Positions 50,141 to 61,906 of a DNA stretch of 64,000 bases are shown piece after piece; position 1 is the stretch's first letter; every line of letters starts with the position of its first letter. A program made the translations under genes and the position numbers. Source of the stretch: Davidsoniella eucalypti (lineage: Eukaryota; Ascomycota; Sordariomycetes; Microascales; Ceratocystidaceae); assembly GCA_004009845.1 (NCBI GenBank), contig RMBW01000014.1:62001-126000 (forward strand), given 5' to 3'. A model generated the notes under the pieces. It was given only the letters and a program-made list of their open reading frames with translations. It had not been told where the DNA came from and made no database searches.

Positions 50141-51389
50141 TATTCCACAATAATTGGACGTGCAGAACGTATAATGAGGCTATTCACAGAGTTAGGGTTA
50201 ATAGGGTTAATCGATTAGAGTTTTTTATTCAATTTTATCAAGGTGGAAATGGAGCTCTTAATAGCTAGGTATGTAGCACCTCGGTCTCCTAAGATACACA
50301 GCCCTGAACTGTTACTGGACAAGACAGGCTACTGAGATACAGAACATTTGTTATGGTTTCGTTATTCCTACGCATTTCAACTTCTAATCCTTTCCGGGAA
50401 AAACCACCTCGGAAACCTGTCTCAAAACCTCCAAGCATTTTGTAGCTCCTTGTACTATAAACCCTCTTAGAACAGTATGGTTACTACCTGGCATCTATCT
50501 AACCTTCTGCAAAACTTCGTGAGTGGAGAGGCTGCCCAAACCCTCTTGAGTTGGGTGAAAGTAATGTGGTAAAAGTTCTCGTGACGTCTATCTATTATGG
50601 TTACATTCTGTGGTAAGCCCCCACTTTGGAACCCCTGCCTTTTCGATGAGCTTCTGCAGTATCGAATTTGATTTATAGCGAGGCGTTTATGGCAGGAAGC
50701 CAAAAGAAGATCTAGAGGGCCCCATCGGCATTGAATAAGAAGACTAGGGACGTGAACGCAATTGTTTACTTAGCTCAAGGCAGAAAGAAAGAAACCCTGG
50801 GAAACTAAAAAAAAATAGTCGTCGTACACTGTGTTAAGAAGGCGGGATTTTTCTTATTCTTTGTTACAGTATTGAAAACTACATCGCACAACAAACAAAG
50901 CCTGTCGCTCATTCTACTGCTTGCACAAAGGCATTCTAGGCAAGTGCCCCAAAACCACCCTCGTCGCTCACTTTTTCTGAATCTTGGGTGCTTTCCAGTC
51001 TGGCTGTGGTCAACTTCATTAGCACCAGTTTTTTTTGCGACTGGCTTTCGTTTTTACCACCTTCAACTATTGTTGTTTATTTATTTTTTCATGCCGTGAT
51101 ACACACTCACTGCGACAACCAGCCGGTCTTTTCGTATTGCCAACGTTATTTTTTGGTATCCCATATTGAATCTCATATCTACTAAATCGTTATCTTCTTT
51201 GATTTCTCTGTTCGATCCCGGCAACCCAAATCCAATTCATCCGCTGCATCTCAACCTTGCCCTATACTCCATAACTAGCAACTAACTGGAGGTTGGCCTC
51301 TCGTTCGCGACCACAATCGCTTTGACCCTTCGTCTTATTTCGATTGCCTGCTCAATCCTCCCCCAGACATCTCAAGACCTCGACACAAT
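50141..51389. other. DOT1 upstream region
   Basis: No gene is visible between the tRNA and DOT1. The last 400 bases are C/T-rich with A/C-rich patches and probably contain the DOT1 promoter and a long 5' leader. Confidence 0.45.
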
Positions 51390-53037
51390 ATGTCTCTATT
51401 ACGAGCCAAGTCGAAATTCAAGGCGGAGCCGCCCAAGATCCGTATTGAGCGCGTTACCATCGAGCGCCCAAAGTCCGCCAAGACCACTGGCCCTTCGAAT
51501 GGCGCTGCTCTTGCCGCCCGCCAAAAGAACCTCGCGACTGGCTCCGCGGCCTTCCGCGCTCGCCCCGCCTCGTCATTGTCGTCGCGGTCGTTACCGAACT
51601 CGTCACCTGCACCCCGCCGGACCACCGGATCATCCAGCCGATCACCCAGCTCCGCCTCTACCCCTAGTGTCGCGCGACCCCGCATATCGTCGCCGCTCAC
51701 ATCTGAGTCTGACGATGTCCCCGGGCGCAAACGCAAGGCTGGTAGCGCACAACCGCGTAGTCCGCTGCGAGTTACGTTCGATTCTAGCTCTGAAAGCGAG
51801 GATGACGATGACTGGTTGGAGTCTCTGGAGTCGCACGAGCGCAAAAAGCGCGCGCGCTTGGCCGTTGAAGATGACCCGGACCGCATAGTGTTAGACAAGA
51901 TGGCTTTTGACCAGAGCCTGAGACACAAGGGACAGCATCTCATTCATGCCGCTAGCCTAGCCTCTGTCGCTCTAAAATGTACTCCTGTAATGGGTGCTAA
52001 ACTCGACGAAGTCAGCGTGGATCTGCAATATCCTAGCCTGTACCCAAAAGAACGGTATGTACACCGCAACTCGGTATTTTATAATATCCCTACTAACTAT
52101 ATATAGGTACGAACTTGTTTTTGGCAAAGATAAGATCGATGCTGTTGCAAGCATAATCAACGTTGTTAAACACACTGCCAACAACTACCTCACCGACGAA
52201 CAATCACACCCATTTCTCAACAGCCAGAACGGAATTGTGCGGCTTCTAACACGAGCATCCAACTCGAAGATTCCTGATCTGGCAGCATTCAAACAAGCGC
52301 TTGCTGACTTCAACAAGCGTCTACAAGCCTTGGTGCGCGATGGCACGATTGTTGAGAATCTCAAGGACAAGCATGGCTTACCTAGCGATTTCGTGTCCTT
52401 CATCCTAGGCCAGGTTTATGACCGCACTGTTGCACCCAAGGTTGAACTTCTCAGAAAATACGAAAACGGCACCGACAATGTGTACGGCGAACTTCTGGCA
52501 CCATTTATCACCAACATCTTGGTGCAAAAACTGCGTATGAAGTCAAACATGGTGTTCGTTGACCTTGGCTCTGGTGTTGGCAATGTTGTAATCCAGGCTG
52601 CCTTGGAAATTGGCTGTGAGAGCTGGGGATGTGAGATGATGGAGAACGCTTGCAATCTGGGTGATGCCCAGGTACGTGAGTTCAAAGCTCGTTGCCGTCT
52701 TTGGGGTCTGAGCGCCGGCAAAGTGCGTCTTGAGCGCGGTGATTTTCGTAAGAATACCCGCATTTTGGAGGCATTGAAGCGGGCTGATGTTATCCTCGTC
52801 AACAACCAAGCCTTCACATCACAGTTGAACGATGATTTAGTGCGCATGTTCTTGGATCTGAAGTCAGGATGCAAGATCATCTCACTCAAGACCTTTGTAC
52901 ATGACCACAAGGGCTCTCACAATATCAACGATGTGGGAAGCACTATCTTGGACGTCGAGGAGCATACATATCCTGAGGGTTATGTAAGCTGGACTAACGC
53001 CGGTGGTAGCTATTGTATCTCAACAAAGAAGCGATAA
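51390..53037 (+). CDS. DOT1: histone H3-K79 methyltransferase DOT1
   Basis: Nuclear SAM-dependent enzyme that methylates histone H3 on Lys79. Exons 51390-52054 and 52107-53037 (52-nt intron with TACTAAC branch site) give 531 residues. The first 165 residues are basic and Ser/Pro-rich with NLS-like RKRKAG and HERKKRARLA separated by an acidic patch, a layout suited to nucleosome or DNA binding. The catalytic domain has YGELLAPF, the SAM motif VFVDLGSGVGN (about residues 370-380), CEMMENACNLG, the acidic LERGDF, VNNQAF and the C-terminal SWTNAGGSYCIS, which are the usual Dot1 landmarks. It lacks a SET domain, as expected. The gene is convergent with ATG16. Confidence 0.95.
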
Positions 53038-53676
53038 AAAGTCTGCTTTCTTTCTTTGAAAAGTTGTGTTGCTTGTTCGTTCTTTCGTCACATGTTCAAT
53101 TATCCGGTTCTTATTTCAAGGCGTATTCCGGGTTGGTCGGATCGGTTGGTTGGGTTGGAAATGGCTGGTGTTTTTTTTTTACTGATTTTGTTTCTTTTTC
53201 TTAATTTCTCTGGTAACGCTTTCATTTCCTTTGTTTTTATTATATCCCTACTTCTCATTATCATATTTATCTTTTCTTTATGCTATATCGCCGTAAATCT
53301 AGCGAGCGTATAGAATATCACGAACACCCATTCGGTATATCCTATCTTACATGACGGAGTTGGCTCTTCAACCCCACTCTTCATATGGACAATATCTTGT
53401 ACATTCAATTGTCATTTATTCTTAGCCTATAAATTCCTATAGCTTTATTAGAACTATTACGCTTTTCATTCATAGATCTTTATATCAGGTTTTTTATGCC
53501 ACAACGAGTGCTTGTGTAATTATATGTCGAGTGAAAACGGAATGCTTGCTTGCTTTCTTACCTATTCTTTCCACAAGTGCTATATTTGATAATGTGATAA
53601 CCCAAACCGGTTGAACCATCTAAATAAGATTTATATGTACAGCTATAGTAATGGTATGATGCCAAATATATGATCA
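53038..53676. other. convergent 3' space of DOT1 and ATG16
   Basis: T-rich intergenic sequence between two convergent genes. No gene or structured element is recognised; the two 3' UTRs may overlap here. Confidence 0.5.
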
Positions 53677-54651
53677 TCACCGTTGAGTATTGCTCCTGCT
53701 GGCCCCCTCGCCTGCTCGACGTCTACGTTGACGATCAGTAGTTGGTTCGTTGTGATTATTCATAGCGTCGACTTGGCGGCGCTTATATTCTAGGAATCGT
53801 TCGACAATTTGTTTGTTTTCCGATTTGACTTGGTCTCGCTCCTTCTCCGCGAGCGTTAATTGTAGATTGAGGGTAAGCATCTCGTCTTGTAAATTCTGTT
53901 GAAGCAAGAAGAGATCGTGTTAGTGACCGATTGTTCGTGATATATACGAGTGATGATGTAGCAAGGTATAGATATACATCTAATAATCTCTTCTTTTCCC
54001 GAAGTTCGTGCTCTAAATCACTGGTTTTGGTAGAAGATTGCGCCCATTCCGTCTTGAGATCTTTCAATGTGCGCGAATCGTCTTTTGTTTGCACGCGTAG
54101 TTGGTCTAGCTCCCATTCTGCGGCGCGCAAGCGAGTCTCGAAGACAGATTTCTGGCGCATGGCTTCCGCGAGATCTCGCTGCATGTCGAGGAGATCGTCT
54201 GGCGCATTGGTGTTTTTAGCTGCTGGCGAACGACCACCGAAGCCGCCGCGCGAACTGGATGAGGGCACTTGAGTAGGCGTTGAGCGTTCGCGCAAAAGGA
54301 CGGCGTTTTCGGCCTCGAGAACGGCTATGCGATCGGAGAGTTGAGCGCCTATAAGGACAAAGAAGTAAAGATCACCTGTTAGTAAGGGTTTTATTCATTC
54401 ATTGTCGCGAAACATAGCGGGAGGCCTAGGCGCATGACGTGGGAACTATCCTGGATATCTTGGGCGCGGAGCGGAGCGGAAAGCTTGAGCGGGCGGACTA
54501 AGGTTTTTTAGGTAGCCATGACGAAGATGATAATAGCATACTTACAGGCATCGAACAGGCCACCGTCGACTGGGCGCAATTGCGCCGCTTGATCGAGTGC
54601 GCGCATATACTCATCGCGCCAATTCAACCTTGAAGCGAGAAATCGGGACAT
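53677..54651 (-). CDS. ATG16: autophagy protein ATG16
   Basis: Partner of the Atg12-Atg5 conjugate; the complex directs Atg8 lipidation on the growing autophagosome membrane. Three exons on the minus strand: 54651-54546, 54348-53978 and 53895-53677, all in phase, 231 residues. The N-terminus LASRLNWRDEYMRAL is the Atg5-binding helix. Then come a leucine-rich segment (QLSDRIAVLEAENAVLL), a Ser/Gly linker, and a long coiled coil from about residue 75 to 200 that includes QRDLAEAM, EWELDQLR, LEHELREKKRLLD and ERDQVKSENKQIVERFLEYKRR. No WD40 domain is present, as in other fungal ATG16 proteins. Introns are 197 and 82 nt. It is divergent from VPS16. Confidence 0.92.
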
Positions 54652-55134
54652 CTGGGCTGATTGGGGATATTGTACATAGGAAGAATAAACACCTCAGTGG
54701 AAAGTTTCTTAGTAGAAATAAGTCAATATGCAAAGTGTTGTATTTATGGCATTTGGCGCAAATGGACGGGCTTTTTAGGCCAAAACGACGTCACGGAGTT
54801 GGGCAGGCTACATGGGCAATAATTAGATATGTAACCACTGGAAATTCAAAGGAATAAGATTTAGAAGTGCCCCTCTTGGGTTAGTTTTGCTAACTAATAA
54901 TTGTTTATGTACAATTGTGTACTACTACTGACGCTTTTGCTTATGGCGAGCGAGATAACCCGACAATTAACCGATACAAGCTTCAGGAGCTCTCCCAAGC
55001 TTCGTCCAGCCTTGCCCAGCCTCACAACTAGTCCGCGCCAAAACAGACGATTTTGTGAGCTTCGAAGTTTGCTATTTTGCTCAAAATTTGGACTCTCTTC
55101 CAGATAGACGGGTTTTCCTTTTTCTTTCACAGCC
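54652..55134. promoter_or_regulatory. shared promoter of ATG16 and VPS16
   Basis: The 483-base space lies between two divergent start codons, so both promoters must fit here. It has AT-rich patches and no other gene. Co-regulation is plausible because both proteins serve the autophagy-vacuole route. Confidence 0.5.
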
Positions 55135-57924
55135 ATGGACGCCGCGCAGCCAAGAACGAGCTGGGAACGCCTGGGCGATCGGTGGTATCGCAAGATCCAG
55201 CTCTACACCGAAGTGTTCGACCAGGACTTGGATCTGGACAACTACGTCATCGCTGCTGCGCCATTTGGAGGTTCTTTGGGTAGGTCTGGGCTTCCATTTG
55301 TACTCGGTATATCTTGCACGTACTGACTTATTACTATAGCTCTATGGAAGGACGATACGAAGCTACTTGCTTACCAAGCTGGCAAATCGTCCAAGCACAG
55401 AATTGATATCTACAGCTATGCCGGCAAGATACTGCGAAGTATTCCATGGGAGAACAACGGCACTATTAAAGGTCTCGGCTGGTCAGAGGAAGAGCTTTTA
55501 TTAGTTGTCATGCCCGAGGGTACCGTAAGATGCTACGACCACCAGGGCGAATTCACGCAGTTTAGCTTAGGTAATGGCTCAGACAACTACGGCGTCGTAT
55601 CTTGCAAGTAAGTATTTCTCAATGTTAGCTATCTCTGTGCCGCCCAGCCAGCTAATACCACGTAGATTCTATGGACAAGGCCTTGTGGCTCTTCTTGGCA
55701 ACAACACTCTCATCTCAGTATCATCTTATTCTGAGCCACGGCCAAAGCTATTGGCACCCATCCCAGAGGGAAAGATCTTCTCATGGGCCATCGTACCACC
55801 AAATTACACTTTGTCCCGGTCTGTTGAGGTCCTTCTAAGTATGGAGAGCACAATCTACTATGTCGATGCTACAGATTGTGAAGATCGTTTCCTCGATATC
55901 GGCCCGTTCAGTCATATCAGTGTTTCTCCAGACGGCCGTCGGATAGCATTGCATACGCCAAGTGGAATCACACATGTCGTCGGCAGTGACTTCCAAGACC
56001 GATTTATAGAACATGATACTGGCTCTGAGATTGCACCTAAGCACGTCGAATGGGCGGGTGACGATACAGTCATCGCGTGGGAGGATGAAGTTCACATCAT
56101 CGGCCCAGACGACACTTTTATTTCATACTTGTACGACACCAACAGAGTACACGTGATATCAGGTATGCCTCACAAATACATGCTGTTTTATCTCAAACTA
56201 ACATGTAGTAGAACACGACGGCGTCATCATATTGACCAACGATGTTTGCGACTTCATCCAGGAGGTCCCTACAGAAACCAACGAGGTCTTTGGCCAGTTT
56301 GCAGAGTCAACGCCAGCATCAATTCTGCTGGATGCTGTAGCACAGCTGGAGCTACAATCTCCCAAAGCCGATGATTACATACAACTCATCCGCAACAGCC
56401 TAACAGAAGCAGTAAATACCTGCGTGAATGCTTCAGGTCGTGAATTTGACATCCACTGGCAGAAGCAACTCCTGAAGGCGGCATCTTTTGGCAAATCCGT
56501 GCTCGACCTTTACAATAGCGACGACTTTGTTGACATGTGTGAAACGCTACGAGTACTAAACGCTGTTAGATATTTCGAAATAGGCATGCCTATCTCGCTA
56601 GAGCAGTTCCACCGTTTAACACCAGAGCGGTTAATCGAACGTCTGTTATGTCGCAACGAATACTTGCTTGCTTTAAGAATAGCTCAATACCTACGTCTGC
56701 ATACCGACGAGATCTTTGTACATTGGGCCAAGGCCAAGGTAAAGCAGGGAGTAGAAGACGACGACAGTATTTGTAGACTCATTGTGGAGAAGCTACAAGG
56801 TCGCCCCGGAGTGTCCTTTGAAGAAATAGCAAAGGCGGCTTATGCAGAAGGTAGAGCACGACTGGCTACTCAACTATTAAACCATGAACCTCGCGGAGGG
56901 TGCCAAGTTCCTTTACTATTAGACATGGAAGAAGATGAACTTGCCCTAGACAAAGCAATCGAGAGCGGCGACACTGATCTTATACTCTTTGTTCTACTTC
57001 AGCTGAAGAATAAGCTTCCACTAGCAGCTTTCTTCCGTGTGCTCAACTCAAGGCCAATAGCAAGTGCCTTGATAGAAGCTGCGGCTGTACGGGAAGGTGA
57101 TAACGCTCTTCTCAAGGACCTTTACTACCAAGACGACAAGCGGGTTGAAGGTTCTACAGTTTTCCTCAAAGAATCATTAACGCAGCCCACTTCTCGCATC
57201 GCAGCCGACAAGATAGCGCTGGCTGCAAAGATTTTGTCTGACTCCAAGGAGTACAACTTTGAGCTACATATGTTGAAGGAATCCACAATGCTTCTTCGCG
57301 CCCAAGAGGGTCTAGACCGCGATCTGACCGACGAATTTACCGGGTTGAGTGTCAATGAGACCATGTTCCAACTCATCAAGCTAGGTAACTTTGGTAAAGC
57401 CAAGAAACTACAAAGCGAATTCAAAGTACCCGAGAAGGTTGCTTGGTGGATCAGGTATGCAGCTCCAGCTTCTGATAACGCGTGTTATGCTGAGTGACTA
57501 ACACTGTATCGCCTCAATGTCTAGATTACGAGCTCTCGTAGCAAAGCGTGATTGGGATGAGATAACGGAGATCTCCAAACAGCGCAAGAGTCCGATTGGG
57601 TGGGAGGTATGTATTGCCACGACATTGTCTACATTGGGCCATTGATAATCATGAACTAACTGCCGATCCATGCAGCCATTTTATAATCTTAGCCTACAAG
57701 CGGGAAACCCCCGCGTTGCTGCAACCTTTATCCCAAAATGTACGGCTTTGGAGGCTGGCGCAACGATAACAATGTATGAGAAGTGTGGCCTTAGGGTCAA
57801 GGCCGCCGAAGAAGCTGTTAAGCTGCGTGATACAGATTCGTACCTACGTGTTCTAGAAGCTGCGGGGCGCGGAACTGATGAAGGCCGTGAGATTGAGAGA
57901 ATCGGCGCTGTTTTCAAGCGGTAA
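55135..57924 (+). CDS. VPS16: vacuolar protein sorting protein VPS16 (HOPS/CORVET core)
   Basis: Core subunit of the HOPS and CORVET tethering complexes that drive endosome and vacuole fusion with Vps33. Six exons: 55135-55279, 55340-55607, 55666-56162, 56209-57454, 57525-57606 and 57676-57924, all in phase, 828 residues, the family's normal length. The N-terminal half is a beta-propeller (YVIAAAPFGG, IKGLGWSEEELL, HISVSPDGRRIAL, HVEWAGDDTVIAWEDEV, ILTNDVCDFIQ). The C-terminal half is an alpha-solenoid (LRLHTDEIFVHWA, ARLATQLLNHEPR, WWIRLRALVAKRDWDE, KCGLRVKAAEEAVKLRD), matching Vps16 N and C domains. The acceptor before exon 4 is a tandem TAGTAG, so a one-residue variant is possible. Confidence 0.95.
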
Positions 57925-58113
57925 ACACGGTGGTATAAAAAGATACATATGTTATTATATTAATTCAAGCGATGCCTTTTTTTTCTCTCCTTCCATCATA
58001 TCATGTTCACTTTAGTTCCGGATAAAAAGAAGATGTATATATATCACGGTATATACGGCATCTAACTAACTAACTAACTACTTAATAGTTTATCGGCTAC
58101 GGGCAAAAAGAGA
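57925..58113. other. VPS16 3' region with CTAA repeat
   Basis: T-rich 3' region containing a tandem CTAA repeat at 58062-58081 and ending at the tRNA. Confidence 0.5.
58105..58109 (-). terminator. RNA polymerase III terminator of tRNA-Met
   Basis: A T5 run on the minus strand begins four bases after the tRNA 3' end. Confidence 0.6.
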
Positions 58114-58232
58114 TGCTCCGAGTGAGGGTCGAACTCACGACCTTTGGATGGCATTATCCAGAGGATATCGAGATTTGAAATCAGGCTCCTCATGAATATG
58201 AGACCACTGCGCTACCACTGCGCCATCGAAGC
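58114..58232 (-). tRNA. trnM-CAT: intron-containing tRNA-Met (anticodon CAT)
   Basis: Minus strand, 119 nt. Acceptor stem GCTTCGA pairs with TCGGAGC and the D stem is GCGC/GCGC. T stem GTGAG/CTCAC encloses TTCGACC, and the discriminator is A. Anticodon loop CTCATA+A gives CAT with an intron after position 37, about 47 nt at 58150-58196, leaving a 72-nt mature form. With that border the anticodon stem GTGGT/TCCAA has three good pairs and two mismatches, so the exact intron limits or the function are uncertain. The arms and both internal promoter boxes are otherwise sound. Confidence 0.75.
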
Positions 58233-59103
58233 CTGTTGTATTTCAGCTGTGATGACTCGAGCAAAAGTCACGTTTTCAACTTTCGGGAAAATGGCGATTT
58301 TCCCGTCGTATGATGTTGGTGATTTAGGTAGACGTCAAATATAATCAAATCAAAAAAGAAGAAGAAAAAAAAAAGAGCTGTATGCGGGCGTGACGGATGG
58401 AGAAAGCTGTAGTGTGGGCGGGGTCTTTTGGGGATAGGCTAACAAGAACCAAGGAAAACCGACCATGATATTCGGAGTCCACGTCATCATGTAATACTAA
58501 GGTGTAAGCTGTATAAGCCTAGGGGTGTGTGTGCTTGGCGTTGTTTAGTTTGCCGGATCGTCGCCTCACAACAGGCTCTCAGCTGCATATGTAGTGGTCG
58601 GTTATACTCTATTCTCATTGGGTGGGGATTTGTGATGGTTGTAGCCTAGACCTGCCGTATTTTAAACGTTGGTGCGGCTTACATGCATCCATTCTTGTAT
58701 TGAGCTATTGATGAGCTCATTCGATGTGAGTGAATGAGGGGAATGTCCCATCCGACATCCTGAGTTGTCCTTGTATATCTGTAGATACATCATCATGCAT
58801 CTATAAGGAAGAACGGGGTGTTTGAATGATTACTTCACACTAACCCTAAAAAGGCATATTCAGGAATAGCATGCTACTTAGAGATACAGATATGTGCTTG
58901 GAGTCACTTGAAAGGAGATGGATTACGTACTGTAAATAAACTAGGAAGGACTAACTAATATCTTCAAGATATCAAAGTTGACAAGTACACGCGGGAATCA
59001 TATGTTATCATATAGATACAGGGCTAGACAAAACTAAAAACCATGGCTTGAAACGCACCAATATGAAAATATATTGTGACGCAGGTGAATATTGATGAGC
59101 AAT
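58233..59103. other. spacer between tRNA-Met and the Gal80-like gene
   Basis: No gene, repeat or RNA structure recognised. It holds the tRNA upstream flank and the 3' end of the Gal80-like gene. Confidence 0.5.
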
Positions 59104-60231
59104 TTAGATATTGCTTCGGCGTGGAAACACCTGGATGCCACAGGACTGGGCCGACTGAAAGACGCCATCCATGTAAAATTGTCTTTTAGCTGAATGTGCG
59201 AATGTTGGGACGTAGCCGCCAGTGGCGAAACGCTCGTACAAGATGCCGATATTATTTGTGTTCTGGACGATCTCGGGGTGCTCGACGAGGGGGACATTCT
59301 CGATGACATCAGAGCCTGTAGCCTTGATGCGTACTTTGAAGTTGCCGCCGTCGAGGTTCAGCATGCTCGAAGTGCCAGTGACACGGATCTGGCCCGTTGT
59401 GCCGATGATGTCCCAGTGGAAGACATTGTCTTGATCGAATGAGTCGCCGCCGCGCAGTATGACAGTGTATACGATGCCAGTGTCGGTGGTGCCGCTAACG
59501 GACAGGTAGTCATCGGAATCCTTGCGTACGTGCGGCTTCACGATCTTGTCTTCGTCGGTGATGTTGGCCCAGGGGTAGGTGTTCTTAGTTTGCGCAGAGA
59601 TCGACATTGGGTCGCCTAACACTCTTGCGACGCATTCGATGATGTGGCCCGAGTAGATGGTCAAGAGGGGTTGGTGTTCCATACGAGGGTGCTTCTTGTG
59701 CACAAAGTACTCCCATCGCTTGTCGACATTGATGCCCGACGGTCCTGTCAGGTTTGAGCCGACTATATGAGAGGCTAACAGGTTGCCGATGCGCTGTTCG
59801 GAGATTGCTTTGATGATTGTATCGACGACAGGCGAACACCCACCCTGAACGCCGACCATGGTGCGTATCTTGCGGTCACGGGCAAGACGGACAAGCTCTA
59901 GGGCCTGATCGGAGTTTGCGGTTAGGGGCCACTCCGCGAACACGTTCTTGCCAGCGTTGACAACGGGCTTGATGACATCGTAGTGGTCAAAGACGCTGAC
60001 ACAGCACACGACCAGGTCGACGTTGGGGCTGGCCGCCATCTCGGGGACGCTGCCAAAGGCTGTTGCCGAATTGAGGCTGTACTTGTCGATGGCGGCCTGG
60101 CTTGATTGCATGGTGGAGTTAACGACAGCCGTGATCTCGTAAAGCGAAGAACGCTGTAGGTAGGGTAGGTGGGCGTGAGCAGCCCACCCGCCACTGGTCG
60201 AAAGACCTATGATGCCCACGCGAATAACCAT
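59104..60231 (-). CDS. Gal80-like Gfo/Idh/MocA-family protein
   Basis: Single-exon protein of 375 residues with an N-terminal Rossmann fold (VIRVGIIGLSTSGGWAAHAHLPYL) and a C-terminal alpha/beta domain. The GWA stretch after the glycine-rich loop and the EWPLTANSDQALELVRLA block are features of the Gal80 branch. The motif that is EKP in catalytic Gfo/Idh/MocA dehydrogenases is E100-W-P here, so the usual catalytic lysine is missing. It may be a dinucleotide-binding regulator like yeast Gal80, or an oxidoreductase using other residues. No GAL4- or galactose-pathway gene lies nearby. The frame extends upstream only to a GTG; the ATG at 60231 directly precedes the Rossmann strand. Confidence 0.85.
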   Translation of the reverse strand: MVIRVGIIGLSTSGGWAAHAHLPYLQRSSLYEITAVVNSTMQSSQAAIDKYSLNSATAFGSVPEMAASPNVDLVVCCVSVFDHYDVIKPVVNAGKNVFAEWPLTANSDQALELVRLARDRKIRTMVGVQGGCSPVVDTIIKAISEQRIGNLLASHIVGSNLTGPSGINVDKRWEYFVHKKHPRMEHQPLLTIYSGHIIECVARVLGDPMSISAQTKNTYPWANITDEDKIVKPHVRKDSDDYLSVSGTTDTGIVYTVILRGGDSFDQDNVFHWDIIGTTGQIRVTGTSSMLNLDGGNFKVRIKATGSDVIENVPLVEHPEIVQNTNNIGILYERFATGGYVPTFAHSAKRQFYMDGVFQSAQSCGIQVFPRRSNI

Positions 60232-60840
60232 GATTTGCTTGACTTGAGAGCAAAAACGAATAGTGAAGTATAGCGGCACGAGCTGTTAGTTACAGAAATT
60301 GTGCGGCACGGAGGTGTAGGGCCATTTATATTATACTGTTTCTTTCGGTACAATAGTGGCAGCCAGCTTCTGATGGAAGCAATATCCGACTCGGATAAGC
60401 CCTACAACTCCAACTGCATGAGAGACATATTTCTCCAAACAATATTTGATCTTTGTCTATTTTTATATCGTAGTCTTTCCCTAGACATTGGGAGAGCTTC
60501 ATAAAGTAACTGATACTTTGTTCCCCTCACATGCTGACTGGTAGTTTGTTGTATATTTGCAGATTTAGGCTGCCCACTAGAGACAGTTGATGGTATATCT
60601 GCAGTTAGTCATGCAACACCACATTCTCCTATCTCCATATTTCATGCATGTCTCGGCGTAAAATGGGGAAAAAGAATATATAGCTAACTATCTAAAGAAG
60701 AAATACAAATGGGTTGGCGATAGCCATAGCAGCATACAGCTTTATATGCTTATAATATATAGTCGATGAACTGAGGATACAAGGAACTCCTAGACTCAAA
60801 ACACTAGATTGAACGTTTGTTTACTTTCAAACGCATTAGG
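60232..60840. other. spacer between the Gal80-like and first phosphorylase-like genes
   Basis: Contains the Gal80-like promoter and the 3' end of the next gene. No gene or RNA recognised. Confidence 0.5.
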
Positions 60841-61906
60841 TCATAGCTCCCACCTTTCGATAAGTTCTTTGGCGGCTGCAGTCGCCATCGCAGCCGCATA
60901 CAAGACCCACTCCTGGTTAGGGTCATCATTAGTAAGCTTCGCAACAGCCTTGATAACCATGACATTATTGAGACCACTGATAACCAGAGCACTAGCCTCA
61001 CTTTCGAACGCGAGAACACTGTCATATTTCACAGTGTCTCTGCGTTTTGAGTCCTGTGCTGGCTTGTCCTCTGTGCAAATAGTCCCCCAATGCAGATTGA
61101 CGGCAGCCTGGGACTGTGGGACTGTTTTGTTGTTGGGCGGCATATCGGAATACTTCGTTGTTAGGAGGTGGATTCCCTGAAATTTGTCGTGAATGGCCTT
61201 TTTGATGGCGGCCGCCTTACGGGCGTCCCGGAGATCTTGTTTCAGAGCGTTTGATATCGCAGTGACGGATGTGTCTAGTTCGTGGGTTCGCTCTCTGTAT
61301 GTGACTCCCTGGCTCGTCATGCGTCTGATATCAACATCGAGAATATCAGTCGCGATGATGATATCTCCACGAGCAATCACGCTCTTGACACGACTGCCTT
61401 GAGGGACGGCGGCTTGGGCGGGGCCGTGATCACGGTCAAGATAATCAAAACTACCGGTGCAAACTCCCACCACCATAGTCAGCTTCAAGCTTGGAAATGA
61501 TAGTCTTATCACAGCGGCTGCTTGGATTGCAGCTGCGGTGCCCGGGGCGGCACTAGTTGCAATAACCACCCACTTCCCACCCATCTTTCCGTAGACGTAG
61601 TGGAGTACGCCTTCGACAGGAAAGCCGTCTCGGTCGTTGAACTGCACATTAGGCCACACAGTGTCTAAAGCTGAAACTAGAGCCCGTTGTTCGGCTGGGC
61701 TCGTGCAGAAGAGGGCAATTTCAAAGTCTCGTTTTGAGCAAGACCAAAACGATACTTGATCTGGAATGTCAACATGGAGGTTAGCAGTTCGGACTGGAGA
61801 ATTCTATAAATGTTTTGGCATATCTGCGCAACGTACCAGGCTCAGTGTATGCACCAGGCAAGAAACCATTGGCCTGTGCTCTACCGCTGTGATATCTTGA
61901 GCTCAT
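60841..61906 (-). CDS. nucleoside-phosphorylase-fold protein, diverged active site
   Basis: Exons on the minus strand 61906-61837 and 61760-60841 (76-nt intron, GAC join) give 329 residues. The PNP/UDP-phosphorylase fold is visible in DFEIALFCTSPAEQRALVSALD, VVIATSAAPGTAAAIQAAAVIR, LTMVVGVCTG, RGDIIIATDI and AFESEASALVISGL. In many fungi this domain is the N-terminal effector of NLR-like proteins, but here it stands alone with no NACHT, ankyrin or TPR part. The C-terminal region where relatives have G-V-x-D-Y-x-D reads KAVAKLTNDD, so the catalytic Asp seems lost. Hence nucleoside cleavage is doubtful, and a binding or regulatory role is possible. The upstream exon starts MSSRYHSG. Confidence 0.8.
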
